The notes under the pieces are model-generated. The model did no database searches. It was not told the origin of the DNA and saw only the letters and a list, made by a program, of their open reading frames with translations. Below are positions 25,328-32,654 of a DNA stretch of 49,736 nucleotides, piece by piece. This DNA comes from Candidatus Saccharimonadota bacterium (lineage in GTDB: Bacteria; Patescibacteriota; Saccharimonadia; Saccharimonadales; 2-12-FULL-41-12), in the NCBI GenBank assembly GCA_022842995.1, contig JALHOM010000004.1, forward strand, positions 28,927-78,662. Reading direction: 5' to 3'. The position numbers and the translations under genes were made by a program. Position 1 is the stretch's first letter, and each line of letters opens with the position of its first letter.

Positions 25328-27439
25328 ATGAAGAACATTTTTAAAGCACTACGGAACAAAGTTACTTTGTTCGCGGTCCTGACAATTGCATTGTTGGGTA
25401 TCGCAGGTGCAGTATCAATCGCATCTTTTGGTCCTGATCGACCAATCAAAAAATACGTTCAAGGTCAAAAAGGCTTTGATTATGTAACCTTTAACTCCTT
25501 CACTGACGTACCAAACATTGGTGACGAACGAAATTTCGTAACCGGTAAGATCAATAACGCTCCTGACGGATTTTATGACCCAATGTATCAGGTCCGTGAT
25601 GGTAACGAAATATTGGTTCGTGTATACGTTCACAACAATGCAGACGCAAGCCTAAATAGTGCTGAAAATGGCGCAAAAGGTGTAGCTAAAAACACGAAAG
25701 TTCGTGCAGAAATCCCTACTGGCTTAGCTACCGCTCAGCAAGCAAAAGCATATATTACTGCTGACAATGCACAGCCTAAATCAATTTATGACACGCTAGA
25801 TGTAACGGCTAATTATCCAATAGAGCTTGATTACGTTGAAGGTTCTGCGCATCTAGATTCTAATTTTGTAAATGATCTGCCTTTGTCTGACGACATTGTA
25901 AAAGGTGGAGTCCTTATCGGTGACGATAAGTTAGATGGTAACATTCCAGGATGTTTCGAATATGTTGCCTTGGTAACGTTCAAGGTTAAGGTTAAGGCTT
26001 CTAACTATAACGTTGCTAAGACTGTACGACTTGAAGGCGAAGACAAGACTAAGTGGCGTGAACAGGCTGAAGTTCAGCCCGCCGGTACAGTTGAGTGGAA
26101 GCTAGAATTTAAGAACACTGGTGCTGCTCAGCTTAACAACGTAGATATCTACGATCAGTTGCCAGCGAAAATGACATTGGTTCCTGGTTCTACTATGATC
26201 TATAACACCAAATTCCCAAGCGGCGTAAATGCAGGAACAGACAATATCATCAAGAATGGTATTGATGTCGGAGACTACGCTCCTGCAAGTAACGTGATTG
26301 TGGTATTTAAGGCCAAAGTTCCTTCTATGAATGAACTAGCCTGCGGTGTAAATACTTTTGTAAACAAAGGGTTTGCAATCCCAGAAGGTCAGGCGGCAGT
26401 AACAGATAATGCTTCTGTTACGGTCAATAAAAACTGTGTTACGCCAACATACTCTTGTGACCTCTTGACTGCTACAAAAGTAGGGACTGGTCGAGAATAC
26501 AAGTTCACTGCTAATGCTTCAAATGCTGGTGGTGCAACTATTCAACGATATGTCTTTACGTTCGGTGATGGTCAGACACGCACTGTTACTAACAATTCTC
26601 TGAATTACACTTATGCAGCTGATGGTCGGTATAATGCCAATGTAAAAGTGGATGTACTGGTTAATGGTCAGACCGTGACCGTTGGAGGAAACGGTGGTTG
26701 TGCGGTGCAACTCAATGTTGATACTGCTGTTCCAGCTTACGCTTGTGACATGTTGACTGCCGAGAAGCTGAACGGACGAACGGTACGATTCAACGCCAAG
26801 GCTTCTGCTACTAACGGTGCAACAATTCAGAACTATACTTACAATTTCGGTGATGGTTCTGCAGTCCTGACTTCTACGAACGACCTCGTAACTTACACGT
26901 ATGAAAAAGATGGTTCATACAAGCCAGAAGTTAAAGTAAACGTGCTTGTTAATGGTCAGACTGTGTCTGTCAGCGGTGCAAACTGTGTTGCAAACCTCGA
27001 GTTTTCAACCGTAAACCCTACTTACTCATGCGACCTTGTGACTATCGAAAAGACAGGTGAGCGCAACGTTAAGGTAAAGGCTAAGGCCTCTGCAAATAAT
27101 GGCGCTACAATCAAGCGATATGTATACAACTTCGGTGACGGTTCTGCTGAACTTACAACCGACAAGACAGAAGTTACACACACCTATGCAAAAGACGGCC
27201 AATACGCTGTGCGCGTAAAAGTGCAGATAGGCATCGGTAACGAAACTGTAACGGCTGAAAGCAACGCTTGTGCAGCAGCTGTAACCTTCGCGAGTACACC
27301 GACTACTCCTGTCACTCCAACCACTCCTGGTAAATTACCAGAGGCTGGTGCGGGTAGCGTAATTGCCACTTTCTTGGCTGTTACTGGTGTGAGCACCCTT
27401 GGCTACTATCTGCTTGCACGACGATCTGCTCGTATCTAA
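25328..27439 (+). CDS. LPXTG-type surface protein with DUF11-like and three PKD repeats
   Basis: 703 aa. The start at 25328 follows AAGGATA; a start 27 nt upstream is possible. It has a signal/TM segment (VTLFAVLTIALLGIAGAVSI), a DUF11-like region near 60-360 (VEWKLEFKNTGAAQLNNVDI), then three repeats of about 90 aa, each opening with Y(S/A)CD and containing YxFxFGDGxxxxxT...YxxDGxY, the PKD fold. The C-terminus is a sorting signal: LPEAG, a hydrophobic stretch and RRSARI. Inference: anchored to the wall by a sortase, projecting PKD domains for adhesion. LPEAG differs from canonical LPXTG at the fourth position. Confidence 0.87.
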   Translation: MKNIFKALRNKVTLFAVLTIALLGIAGAVSIASFGPDRPIKKYVQGQKGFDYVTFNSFTDVPNIGDERNFVTGKINNAPDGFYDPMYQVRDGNEILVRVYVHNNADASLNSAENGAKGVAKNTKVRAEIPTGLATAQQAKAYITADNAQPKSIYDTLDVTANYPIELDYVEGSAHLDSNFVNDLPLSDDIVKGGVLIGDDKLDGNIPGCFEYVALVTFKVKVKASNYNVAKTVRLEGEDKTKWREQAEVQPAGTVEWKLEFKNTGAAQLNNVDIYDQLPAKMTLVPGSTMIYNTKFPSGVNAGTDNIIKNGIDVGDYAPASNVIVVFKAKVPSMNELACGVNTFVNKGFAIPEGQAAVTDNASVTVNKNCVTPTYSCDLLTATKVGTGREYKFTANASNAGGATIQRYVFTFGDGQTRTVTNNSLNYTYAADGRYNANVKVDVLVNGQTVTVGGNGGCAVQLNVDTAVPAYACDMLTAEKLNGRTVRFNAKASATNGATIQNYTYNFGDGSAVLTSTNDLVTYTYEKDGSYKPEVKVNVLVNGQTVSVSGANCVANLEFSTVNPTYSCDLVTIEKTGERNVKVKAKASANNGATIKRYVYNFGDGSAELTTDKTEVTHTYAKDGQYAVRVKVQIGIGNETVTAESNACAAAVTFASTPTTPVTPTTPGKLPEAGAGSVIATFLAVTGVSTLGYYLLARRSARI

Positions 27440-27492
27440 TCACCCTAGTTTACTTGTAGATTAGCTTCTATAACGAGACGAACTGTCGGTAA

Positions 27493-27544
27493 GGTTTTAA
27501 CGTCCAGTGGTTAACCCGCATGTGGATAACCACTGGCGAAAACC
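27493..27544. repeat. long intergenic hairpin
   Basis: A 10-bp perfect stem CCAGTGGTTA/TAACCACTGG (27504-27513 with 27527-27536) is enclosed by GGTTTT/AAAACC. It lacks a T-run, so it is not a classical terminator for the surface-protein gene 50 nt upstream. Confidence 0.55.
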
Positions 27545-27625
27545 TGCAGAATGTGCTACGCTTTCAATAAGCTATTAAATCAAAAAAGAGCACTGACTGA
27601 CCGCTCCAAACTAGCCAAGAAATAC

Positions 27626-27668
27626 GAAACCCTACGGGAGGTGGTGGACCTCCAAATCGTAGGGTTTC
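27626..27668. repeat. two-level hairpin, possible terminator or RNA element
   Basis: The outer stem GAAACCCTACG/CGTAGGGTTTC is perfect (11 bp). The inner stem GGAGGT/ACCTCC closes the loop GGTGG. The inner arms are an SD-like and an anti-SD-like sequence. No ORF lies around it; 27545-27625 holds nothing else I can name. Confidence 0.5.
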
Positions 27669-27738
27669 TTCATGCCTAAAAACCACCTCACTCTTATCAC
27701 CCATCCATTTTCGTTCCGCCCCAAAATGCCATAACTAC

Positions 27739-27781
27739 TTTTGCAAGGATAAACCCTGTTGCAGGGTTTATCCTTGCAAAA
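27739..27781. repeat. left-end palindrome of the RAYT element
   Basis: Perfect 20-bp arms with a 3-nt loop TTG, ending 3 nt before the transposase stop codon region. Confidence 0.8.
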
Positions 27782-27783
27782 TG

Positions 27784-28413
27784 CTAATGGTCGGCGAGGG
27801 TGTATTTCAGTTCTTTTAGTTCGGCCCTTGCTGACTCATAGTCTTTAACGAAGTTTTGATAGTTTTTTTCGTTGTTGTCGTGCAAAAGCATGATTTTGTC
27901 TGGGTGAAGCCACTCTGCGCTTCTTTTCCGCAGGAAGTGGAGGTAGCTGGAATAAGGATAATCTTCAAACGGCATACCTATATCCTGAGGATTTAGATGG
28001 ATGTACCGGCTGATATGGATGAGATAAGAGTCATCAAGGATTGGGCTGGCTTTATATGTACCCTGAAAGAGTGTGCCTTTCCTGTTATATTTGCGGTTGA
28101 AATACATGCTGTAGGCTGTCATTACGCTTCGCATGACGGCAGGCAAACCCTCGTCTGTGAGGGTGTAGATAAGTAAATGGAAATGGTTTGGCATGAGGCA
28201 GTAAGCCAAAACTTCGACTTGATCGTATAGATGAACTGCTTGTCTGCCGAAGCGGTCCACAGCCGGTTCTGGGGATAGATGTCTTCTGAGTAAAGACAGA
28301 AAAGTCGCATAATCTTGGCTATCGATGAATATTGATCGTTTATCTACTCCACGGTTGAAGACATGGTAGTAGTTATCTCGAATAGGTGTCTTGACGATGT
28401 ATTTACTAGGCAT
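27784..28413 (-). CDS. REP-associated tyrosine transposase (Y1 / IS200-like)
   Basis: 209 aa from MPSKYIVK. Y1 transposases are HUH single-strand nucleases that cut at hairpins. Motifs are YYHVFNRGVDKRSIF near the N-terminus, the HUH metal site PNHFHLLIY (about 95-103), and a helix with candidate catalytic Tyr in TAYSMYFNRKYNRKGTLFQG, then YIHLNPQDIG. The length fits the RAYT/TnpA_REP group. The upstream in-frame extension to 28464 is rejected because it translates the palindrome. The ATG sits at the inner edge of the right palindrome. Confidence 0.92.
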   Translation of the reverse strand: MPSKYIVKTPIRDNYYHVFNRGVDKRSIFIDSQDYATFLSLLRRHLSPEPAVDRFGRQAVHLYDQVEVLAYCLMPNHFHLLIYTLTDEGLPAVMRSVMTAYSMYFNRKYNRKGTLFQGTYKASPILDDSYLIHISRYIHLNPQDIGMPFEDYPYSSYLHFLRKRSAEWLHPDKIMLLHDNNEKNYQNFVKDYESARAELKELKYTLADH

Positions 28414-28451
28414 TGCAGGGTTCTTCCTTGCAACAAGGATAAACCCTGCAA
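28413..28451. repeat. right-end palindrome of the RAYT element
   Basis: 18-bp arms with two mismatches and a CAA loop. It overlaps the transposase start codon, so the end hairpin could also affect expression. Confidence 0.75.
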
Positions 28452-28516
28452 AAGTAGAGTGCAAGCAGTAGCGGAACAGGGGTAGGAGATTTTATGGTTA
28501 ATTAGACGGATTTTTG

Positions 28517-28586
28517 ACATTCACCACTGTATTTTGTCTTGAAATAAGGTATAATATGGGTAATATTTCGGTCTCATCGTCTAACG
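28517..28586 (+). repeat. duplicate of the tRNA-Glu promoter and tRNA 5' end
   Basis: 70 nt essentially identical to 28710-28779. It includes the TATAAT and the first 17 nt of tRNA-Glu, after which it jumps to TGAGATC, the 3' acceptor strand of the same tRNA. The result is a promoter driving a deleted mini-tRNA. Confidence 0.85.
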
Positions 28587-28709
28587 TGAGATCCGCCAGT
28601 TGGCGGATCGCAAGGTCGGAAACCTGGCTCGCGAATGCGACCAAGTTGAGACGGGGTCGACCGCAATTTCAAAGAAATTGACGGGTGACTAGGACACCAG
28701 GCTGTCCTA
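28587..28709 (+). repeat. hairpins and internal tRNA-Glu fragment
   Basis: It contains the palindrome GATCCGCC-AG-TTGGCGGATC (28590-28609), a CAATTTC-AAA-GAAATTG hairpin, and TAGGACACCAGG, which is the D-arm/anticodon-stem part of tRNA-Glu. No intact tRNA can be folded. Confidence 0.65.
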
Positions 28710-28742
28710 ACATTCACCACTGTATTTTGTCTTGAAATAAGG

Positions 28743-28748
28743 TATAAT
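28743..28748 (+). promoter_or_regulatory. -10 box of tRNA-Glu
   Basis: TATAAT, 14 nt upstream of the mature tRNA. The same spacing occurs at tRNA-Arg. Confidence 0.6.
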
Positions 28749-28762
28749 ATGGGTAATATTTC

Positions 28763-28837
28763 GGTCTCATCGTCTAACGGTTAGGACACCAGGTTTTCAT
28801 CCTGGCAATCGGAGTTCGATTCTCCGTGAGATCACCA
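28763..28837 (+). tRNA. tRNA-Glu (anticodon UUC)
   Basis: The acceptor GGTCTCA pairs with TGAGATC with one G-U. The D-arm is GTCTAACGGTTAGGAC. The anticodon arm is CCAGG-TTTTCAT-CCTGG with UUC. The T-arm contains GGAG-TTCGATTC-TCC. The encoded CCA ends at 28837. It is the only intact tRNA in a cluster of its own fragments. Confidence 0.95.
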
Positions 28838-28874
28838 TGAAAAGAGCTCAGTCATTTGACTGGGCTTTTTTCAT
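28837..28874 (+). terminator. terminator of tRNA-Glu
   Basis: ATGAAAA...TTTTTTCAT with inner CAGTC/GACTG. The last A of the tRNA CCA is in the stem. Confidence 0.8.
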
Positions 28875-28891
28875 GCTTTTCATCAGAGGAG

Positions 28892-28911
28892 ATCGAACTC
28901 CGATTGCCAGG
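28892..28911 (-). repeat. inverted 20-nt copy of tRNA-Glu T-arm and anticodon stem
   Basis: Exact reverse complement of 28801-28820 inside tRNA-Glu. Read-through RNA could pair with the tRNA precursor across the terminator. Confidence 0.9.
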
Positions 28912-29029
28912 GCACCGTGAGGTGGGGCAATCGTGAGTACGACAACAAGTCACACGCGCAGATGCTTGCATCGAGCATGTGACGCAGTTTCCAATTAACT
29001 TGTTTAATTGATTCTCCGTGAGATCACCA
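28912..29029 (+). repeat. hairpin string ending in tRNA-Glu 3' end, fragment 2
   Basis: It includes CACC-GTGA-GGTG, GATGC-TT-GCATC and a CAATTAA/TTTAATTG stem, then 20 nt (29010-29029) identical to the tRNA-Glu 3' end including CCA. Confidence 0.8.
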
Positions 29030-29068
29030 ACCTAAAACACCCACATTTTGTGGGTGTTTTAGGTTGGT
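29026..29068 (+). terminator. terminator after tRNA-Glu 3' fragment 2
   Basis: A perfect 19-bp stem (29026-29044 with 29050-29068) starts with the fragment's ACCA. The sequence differs from the tRNA-Glu terminator, so it was not simply copied. Confidence 0.8.
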
Positions 29069-29191
29069 TGAATCCCGTAGGGATTCAGAACTCCGCAGGA
29101 GTTCGTTCATGAGGAGCTCTCGCATCCGCCAGTTGGCGGAGAGAAAGTGACGAAATGGTTGACTTTAGTCAACGGATTCGTGAGATCACCA
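29069..29191 (+). repeat. degenerate inverted T-arm, hairpins and tRNA-Glu 3' fragment 3
   Basis: Small hairpins follow one another: AATCCC-GTA-GGGATT, GAACTCC-GCA-GGAGTTC, TCCGCCAG/TTGGCGGA (29125-29140) and GTTGACT-TT-AGTCAAC. The segment ends in CGTGAGATCACCA (29179-29191), the tRNA-Glu 3' end with a 3-nt deletion just upstream. Confidence 0.7.
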
Positions 29192-29228
29192 AAACAATAG
29201 CCCCACTTCTGTGGGGTTTTTTTTGGTG
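29187..29228 (+). terminator. terminator after tRNA-Glu 3' fragment 3
   Basis: CACCAAAA ... TTTTTTTTGGTG with inner CCCCAC-TTCT-GTGGGG. The tRNA CACCA again forms the stem base. Confidence 0.75.
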
Positions 29229-29347
29229 GTTCGCCAGCTGGCGAACGAATCGAACTCTAGTTCGAAGATCAAAGTCACGCACAGGAATTTATTCCGAGCA
29301 TGACTGCAGATCGCAAGGCTTCAGCCTTATTCTCCGTGAGATCACCA
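29229..29347 (+). repeat. inverted T-arm, hairpins and tRNA-Glu 3' fragment 4
   Basis: Starts with the perfect palindrome GTTCGCCAG/CTGGCGAAC (29229-29246), then GAATCGAACTC (29247-29257), an exact inverted copy of the tRNA-Glu T-loop, then TCGAACT-CT-AGTTCGA, GGAAT-TT-ATTCC and AAGGCT-TC-AGCCTT, and ends with 19 nt of the tRNA 3' end (29329-29347). The terminator that follows is imperfect and merges into the next gene's promoter. Confidence 0.75.
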
Positions 29348-29382
29348 ACATAACTCTCCATTTTTGCGGGGTCTTGATTTGC

Positions 29383-29388
29383 TATACT
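29383..29388 (+). promoter_or_regulatory. -10 box, leaderless promoter
   Basis: TGC-TATACT lies exactly 6 nt before the ATG at 29395. Confidence 0.55.
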
Positions 29389-29394
29389 GAACAG

Positions 29395-29799
29395 ATGAAG
29401 ATAATTGCTATACGGCTACATGATGGTCAGGATTTGCTTGAAGAAATTCAACGGTTGGTCGCGAAGCACGAGGTTCAAGCTGGTGTTGTTTTGTCTGCTG
29501 TCGGAAGTTTGAAAACGTCAAATATACGGGTTCCTGTCATCGATGGTAAAGTTAAATATATAACTCCTGCCAACTTGGAAATTGATAGTTTACAGGGCAC
29601 TGTTTCTAAAAATGGTTGTCATTTGCATATCGTTGTATCAGATGCGGAAGGGAAGGTTAGCGGTGGCCACATGAAAGAAGGGTGCGTTATCCGGACTACA
29701 TGCGAACTTGTAATTGGCGTTTTAGATAGATTATCTTTCAATCGAGAGCCTGACGAGCAAACAGGCTTTGATGAACTTACTGTATCTTCTGTTAACTAG
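29395..29799 (+). CDS. PPC-domain (DUF296) DNA-binding-like protein
   Basis: 134 aa, a single PPC domain. The N-terminus MKIIAIRLHDGQDLLEEIQRL, GVVLSAVGSLKTSNIR, the metal-site-like HLHIVVSDAEGKVSGGHMKEGC and ELVIGVL match this family. In plants it accompanies AT-hooks; in bacteria it occurs alone with unknown role. The start at 29395 is set by the -10 box 6 nt upstream. The longer in-frame ORF to 29155 only translates the tRNA fragments. Confidence 0.9.
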   Translation: MKIIAIRLHDGQDLLEEIQRLVAKHEVQAGVVLSAVGSLKTSNIRVPVIDGKVKYITPANLEIDSLQGTVSKNGCHLHIVVSDAEGKVSGGHMKEGCVIRTTCELVIGVLDRLSFNREPDEQTGFDELTVSSVN

Positions 29800-29888
29800 A
29801 ACAATCACACACCGCTTGTTCGGAAGTGTGAAGCTTAGAAAAAAGTGGCAGCAATCCTTTTTAACGCGAGCAAGATTGCGCAATTAAA

Positions 29889-30344
29889 TCAGCTTGTAAC
29901 CGACCGACCGTAAGCGATCTGTTTGGCGCATTCTTCTCCTAGGATTGGGCCATGAACTTCGAGTGGTTTTTTAGATAACGCAACTATATCTTCCATCGGA
30001 AGCCAAGGGTCCATGTGAGGCTCTGGCGGCGCTCCGTAATAGAATGTTGTGATGCCGGCTTTGATGCTTCCAGAAAAACACATAGAGCAACTCGAAGCAT
30101 TGGCAAATAGAACATATTCATTAAGGTAACGCGACTCAAGCTTTTGGCCTAATTGTCTTAAGGCGTTGATTTCTGCATGGGCAGTTGGGTCGTTACTGCT
30201 ATTTTGCGTATTATAGTCCCGGACCACGATTTTTCCGTCCGCAGTCGTAATTACACAGCCGAACGGTGGGTTACCGCTTTCAATAGATTTAGCGGCTTCG
30301 GCCTGGCATTCTTTGATCAGTTCTTGGATTTTTTCTTCAGTCAT
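29889..30344 (-). CDS. nucleoside deaminase, cytidine/guanine deaminase superfamily
   Basis: 151 aa. The zinc-dependent deaminase motif is complete: HAEINAL supplies the first zinc ligand and proton-shuttle Glu, and SCSMC, in place of the usual PCxMC, supplies the two cysteines. PPFGCVI precedes it, as in guanine deaminase/TadA-like enzymes. The free-base substrate (guanine, cytosine or similar) cannot be fixed. The start codon is 6 nt below TATACT on the minus strand, so the mRNA is predicted leaderless. Confidence 0.9.
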   Translation of the reverse strand: MTEEKIQELIKECQAEAAKSIESGNPPFGCVITTADGKIVVRDYNTQNSSNDPTAHAEINALRQLGQKLESRYLNEYVLFANASSCSMCFSGSIKAGITTFYYGAPPEPHMDPWLPMEDIVALSKKPLEVHGPILGEECAKQIAYGRSVTS

Positions 30345-30350
30345 ATTGAT

Positions 30351-30356
30351 AGTATA
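30351..30356 (-). promoter_or_regulatory. -10 box, leaderless promoter
   Basis: TATACT on the minus strand, 6 nt before the ATG at 30344. Confidence 0.55.
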
Positions 30357-30448
30357 TGTGATCTGAATATAAGTATTTTAAGTATTTTGGCCAGGCGAGG
30401 AAGAATTGCCCTATGTTATTCTGTTTGATTCAAATTTTCGGCAGCGCC

Positions 30449-32410
30449 TCAATCTAACTGATCTCGTCCAAGTAACCGGGCGCGCATTTCGCTGAAGCGT
30501 TTTTCTCGGTCGTTTGTTTGCTGCCGGGGCGTAGAGCTGCGCGGTTTCTTGGGGTCTGTAGGAGTCGTTCCATTTTTGCCGGAAACGGTGTTCACGACGG
30601 GGATGATAATCGGGCTTTGACCGGTTTTATCAAATAGATAGTGTGTCAGGTGGTCGCGTAGCTCGGCTTTGAACCTGTCTAGATCTACTCGGCTGAAACG
30701 TTGGTTGGCTGCACGAGCGATTTCTGTGCGGATTTCTTTCATGAAGTCGGCGTTTTCTTTTACGTGGATGAAGCCTCTCGTGATAATGTCGGGACTGGTT
30801 AGTAGCCGACCAGACTTTCTGTCAATTGTCAGTAGGATGGTGAAGATGCCCTCCTTGCCAAGCAGTAGTCGGTCTTTAACGACCAGACTGCTGACGACTT
30901 GTCCGTTTTGATCTACCAATTGGCTACCAGACGGAACGGGTTTGAGCGGCGTACAGCTGTCGGATTTGAGCAGGAAGCTATCGCCATTTTCGGGCAGATA
31001 GGTGTTTTTTCGGGGGACACCTTCGTTGACCGCAAGTTCGTTATGATATGATCTGCGCAAAGTTCCCGCATGAACCGGGATAAAGAACTTGGGTCGCATG
31101 ATTCTGATCATTTCACTTAGTTCATCGCGTTTGGCGTGACCAGAAACGTGCAATGGTCCGCAACCATCTATCTCGTGAGTCGGATGTCTGTATAGGTGGA
31201 CTCCTGATCGTTTGAGGCGATTACTGATTTGGTCGTAACTTACTTCGTTGCCTGGGATCGGAGATGAGCTGATGATGACGGTGTCGCTGGCGCCGAGTTT
31301 GACGTATTTATGCTCTCCCGCGCTCATGCGTTGCAATGCGGCATTTGGTTCGCCTTGTCCGCCGGTGCACATCACGACTACTCTGCCGTCTTTGATATTG
31401 GCGACGGCGCTCATGGGTATGATGGTTCCTTTTGGAATCGACAAGATGCCTTGCCTCACGGCGATTTCGGCGTAGCCAAGCATACTCCGACCATCAAGAG
31501 CTACTTTACGGCCACTTGCAACGGCGGCGTTTATAATCATCTGGATCCGGTTGATGTTACTAGAAAACAGAGCGACGAAAATCCGACCATCTGCGTGGGT
31601 GATGATATCTAAGTAGGTTTGTTGAAGGGTGTCCTCGGTTGGTGTGCGACCTGGTGCGTCGGCATAGCTACTATCGCTCATAAGTAAAAGCACTCCCTCG
31701 TCACCGATTTTCGTTAATCTTTTGACGTCGACAGGTTTTTTATCAAGTGGTTCGGGGTCAAGCCGGAAGTCACCTGTGGCGACGATATTGCCGACGGGGG
31801 TATAGATACAGACGGCGCTTGGGTCAGGGATGGAGTGTGTGACGCGGATGAATTCGACGCGGAAGCTGCCGATTTTTATTTGTTCATTGGCGTCCATGTT
31901 GACGATTTGAAGATCGGGCGAAAAGCCTTCTATGGCGGTTGATTCATCTGCGAAAGATCGCTCGATAACGCCGATTGAATACGCCGAACTATAAATCGGG
32001 GCAGGAACCTCAGGCACAATATGTTTCAGCCCGCCAATGTGATCTAAGTGTCCATGGGTTATGACGTAAGCCTTAACTTTATGGCGTATGCTACGCAGGT
32101 ACGTGATGTCATTTACGGCGTAGTTGATGCCCGGCAAGTCAATGCCGAGATGATTGCCGCAGTCCAAAACAATGGCGTCATTTTGATATTCTAAAATTGC
32201 CATATTTTTCTCGCCAACATCGTCAAGACCACCCAAGAATGTTAGCGTGATCCCGTCGTTCGTTGTGGGCGCAGGCTTTGGTGGCATCTCTGTCTTGGTG
32301 GTGTATGGAGTGAGACGCTTTTCGGCGTCGTCGTTATTCCGACGGCTGGCCCTCATGGCCTCACCGCGTGTTTTTGTGGACAAGGGTTGTCCGTTAGTCT
32401 GTTTATTCAT
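30449..32410 (-). CDS. rnj: ribonuclease J
   Basis: 653 aa. RNase J is a metallo-beta-lactamase/beta-CASP enzyme with 5' exo- and endonuclease activity in mRNA decay and rRNA maturation. Visible are the metal site HGHLDHIGG, DCGNHLGIDLPGINYAV before it, VHSIPDPSA-like VTHSIPDPSAVCI, GDFRLDPEP, the beta-CASP STMSD-like SDSSYADAPGRTPTE, HVSGHA and the C-terminal HAGTLRR. Both termini are basic extensions (RASRRNNDDAEKR; KPRSSTPRQQTNDREKR). The start follows AAGGAAAAT. A consensus promoter lies about 155 nt upstream, leaving a long leader. Confidence 0.95.
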   Translation of the reverse strand: MNKQTNGQPLSTKTRGEAMRASRRNNDDAEKRLTPYTTKTEMPPKPAPTTNDGITLTFLGGLDDVGEKNMAILEYQNDAIVLDCGNHLGIDLPGINYAVNDITYLRSIRHKVKAYVITHGHLDHIGGLKHIVPEVPAPIYSSAYSIGVIERSFADESTAIEGFSPDLQIVNMDANEQIKIGSFRVEFIRVTHSIPDPSAVCIYTPVGNIVATGDFRLDPEPLDKKPVDVKRLTKIGDEGVLLLMSDSSYADAPGRTPTEDTLQQTYLDIITHADGRIFVALFSSNINRIQMIINAAVASGRKVALDGRSMLGYAEIAVRQGILSIPKGTIIPMSAVANIKDGRVVVMCTGGQGEPNAALQRMSAGEHKYVKLGASDTVIISSSPIPGNEVSYDQISNRLKRSGVHLYRHPTHEIDGCGPLHVSGHAKRDELSEMIRIMRPKFFIPVHAGTLRRSYHNELAVNEGVPRKNTYLPENGDSFLLKSDSCTPLKPVPSGSQLVDQNGQVVSSLVVKDRLLLGKEGIFTILLTIDRKSGRLLTSPDIITRGFIHVKENADFMKEIRTEIARAANQRFSRVDLDRFKAELRDHLTHYLFDKTGQSPIIIPVVNTVSGKNGTTPTDPKKPRSSTPRQQTNDREKRFSEMRARLLGRDQLD

Positions 32411-32571
32411 ATTTTCCTTATCGCTCTATTTGCTGCCATAAAGGAGCAAAATGAAGAGCTGTTAATACTGGTGTTTTTCGATAGAGGTCGAATTTAAATA
32501 ACGTTTGAATTTGGCTATAAAGAGAAGAGCGACCAAATCTATCAAAGAAGAGAAATATCTCAGTAAGCCTA

Positions 32572-32600
32572 ATTATAGCAAATTAGCTTAAGCTTGTCAA
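32572..32600 (-). promoter_or_regulatory. consensus promoter of the RNase J gene
   Basis: TTGACA (32595-32600), 17 bp, then TGC-TATAAT (32572-32577) on the minus strand. Both hexamers are perfect, the best in the window. The 5' leader is about 155 nt. Confidence 0.8.
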
Positions 32601-32654
32601 GTATTTTTAACGCCATTCAGGTTGAAGCTATGGCTAAAGGATCGTAATGACGAT

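Larger units (their letters stand above)
27735..28457. mobile_element. RAYT-type element with palindromic ends
   Basis: A REP-associated tyrosine transposase gene is bracketed by matching palindromes. The left end has perfect 20-bp arms (27739-27758 with 27762-27781). The right end has 18-bp arms with two mismatches (28413-28430 with 28434-28451). Both contain the AAGGATAAACCCTG motif, and the outermost 11 bp, CTACTTTTGCA and its complement, are inverted. This is the layout of a self-contained IS200/IS605-like or RAYT unit moved by single-strand hairpin recognition. Confidence 0.75.

Noticed and set aside
28993-29347. Additional tRNA genes
   Set aside because: Only the last 13-20 nt of tRNA-Glu are present at each site; no D-arm or anticodon arm can be folded.
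29155-29394. N-terminal extension of the PPC-domain ORF
   Set aside because: It only translates tRNA-Glu fragments and terminators. A -10 box 6 nt before 29395 fixes the start.
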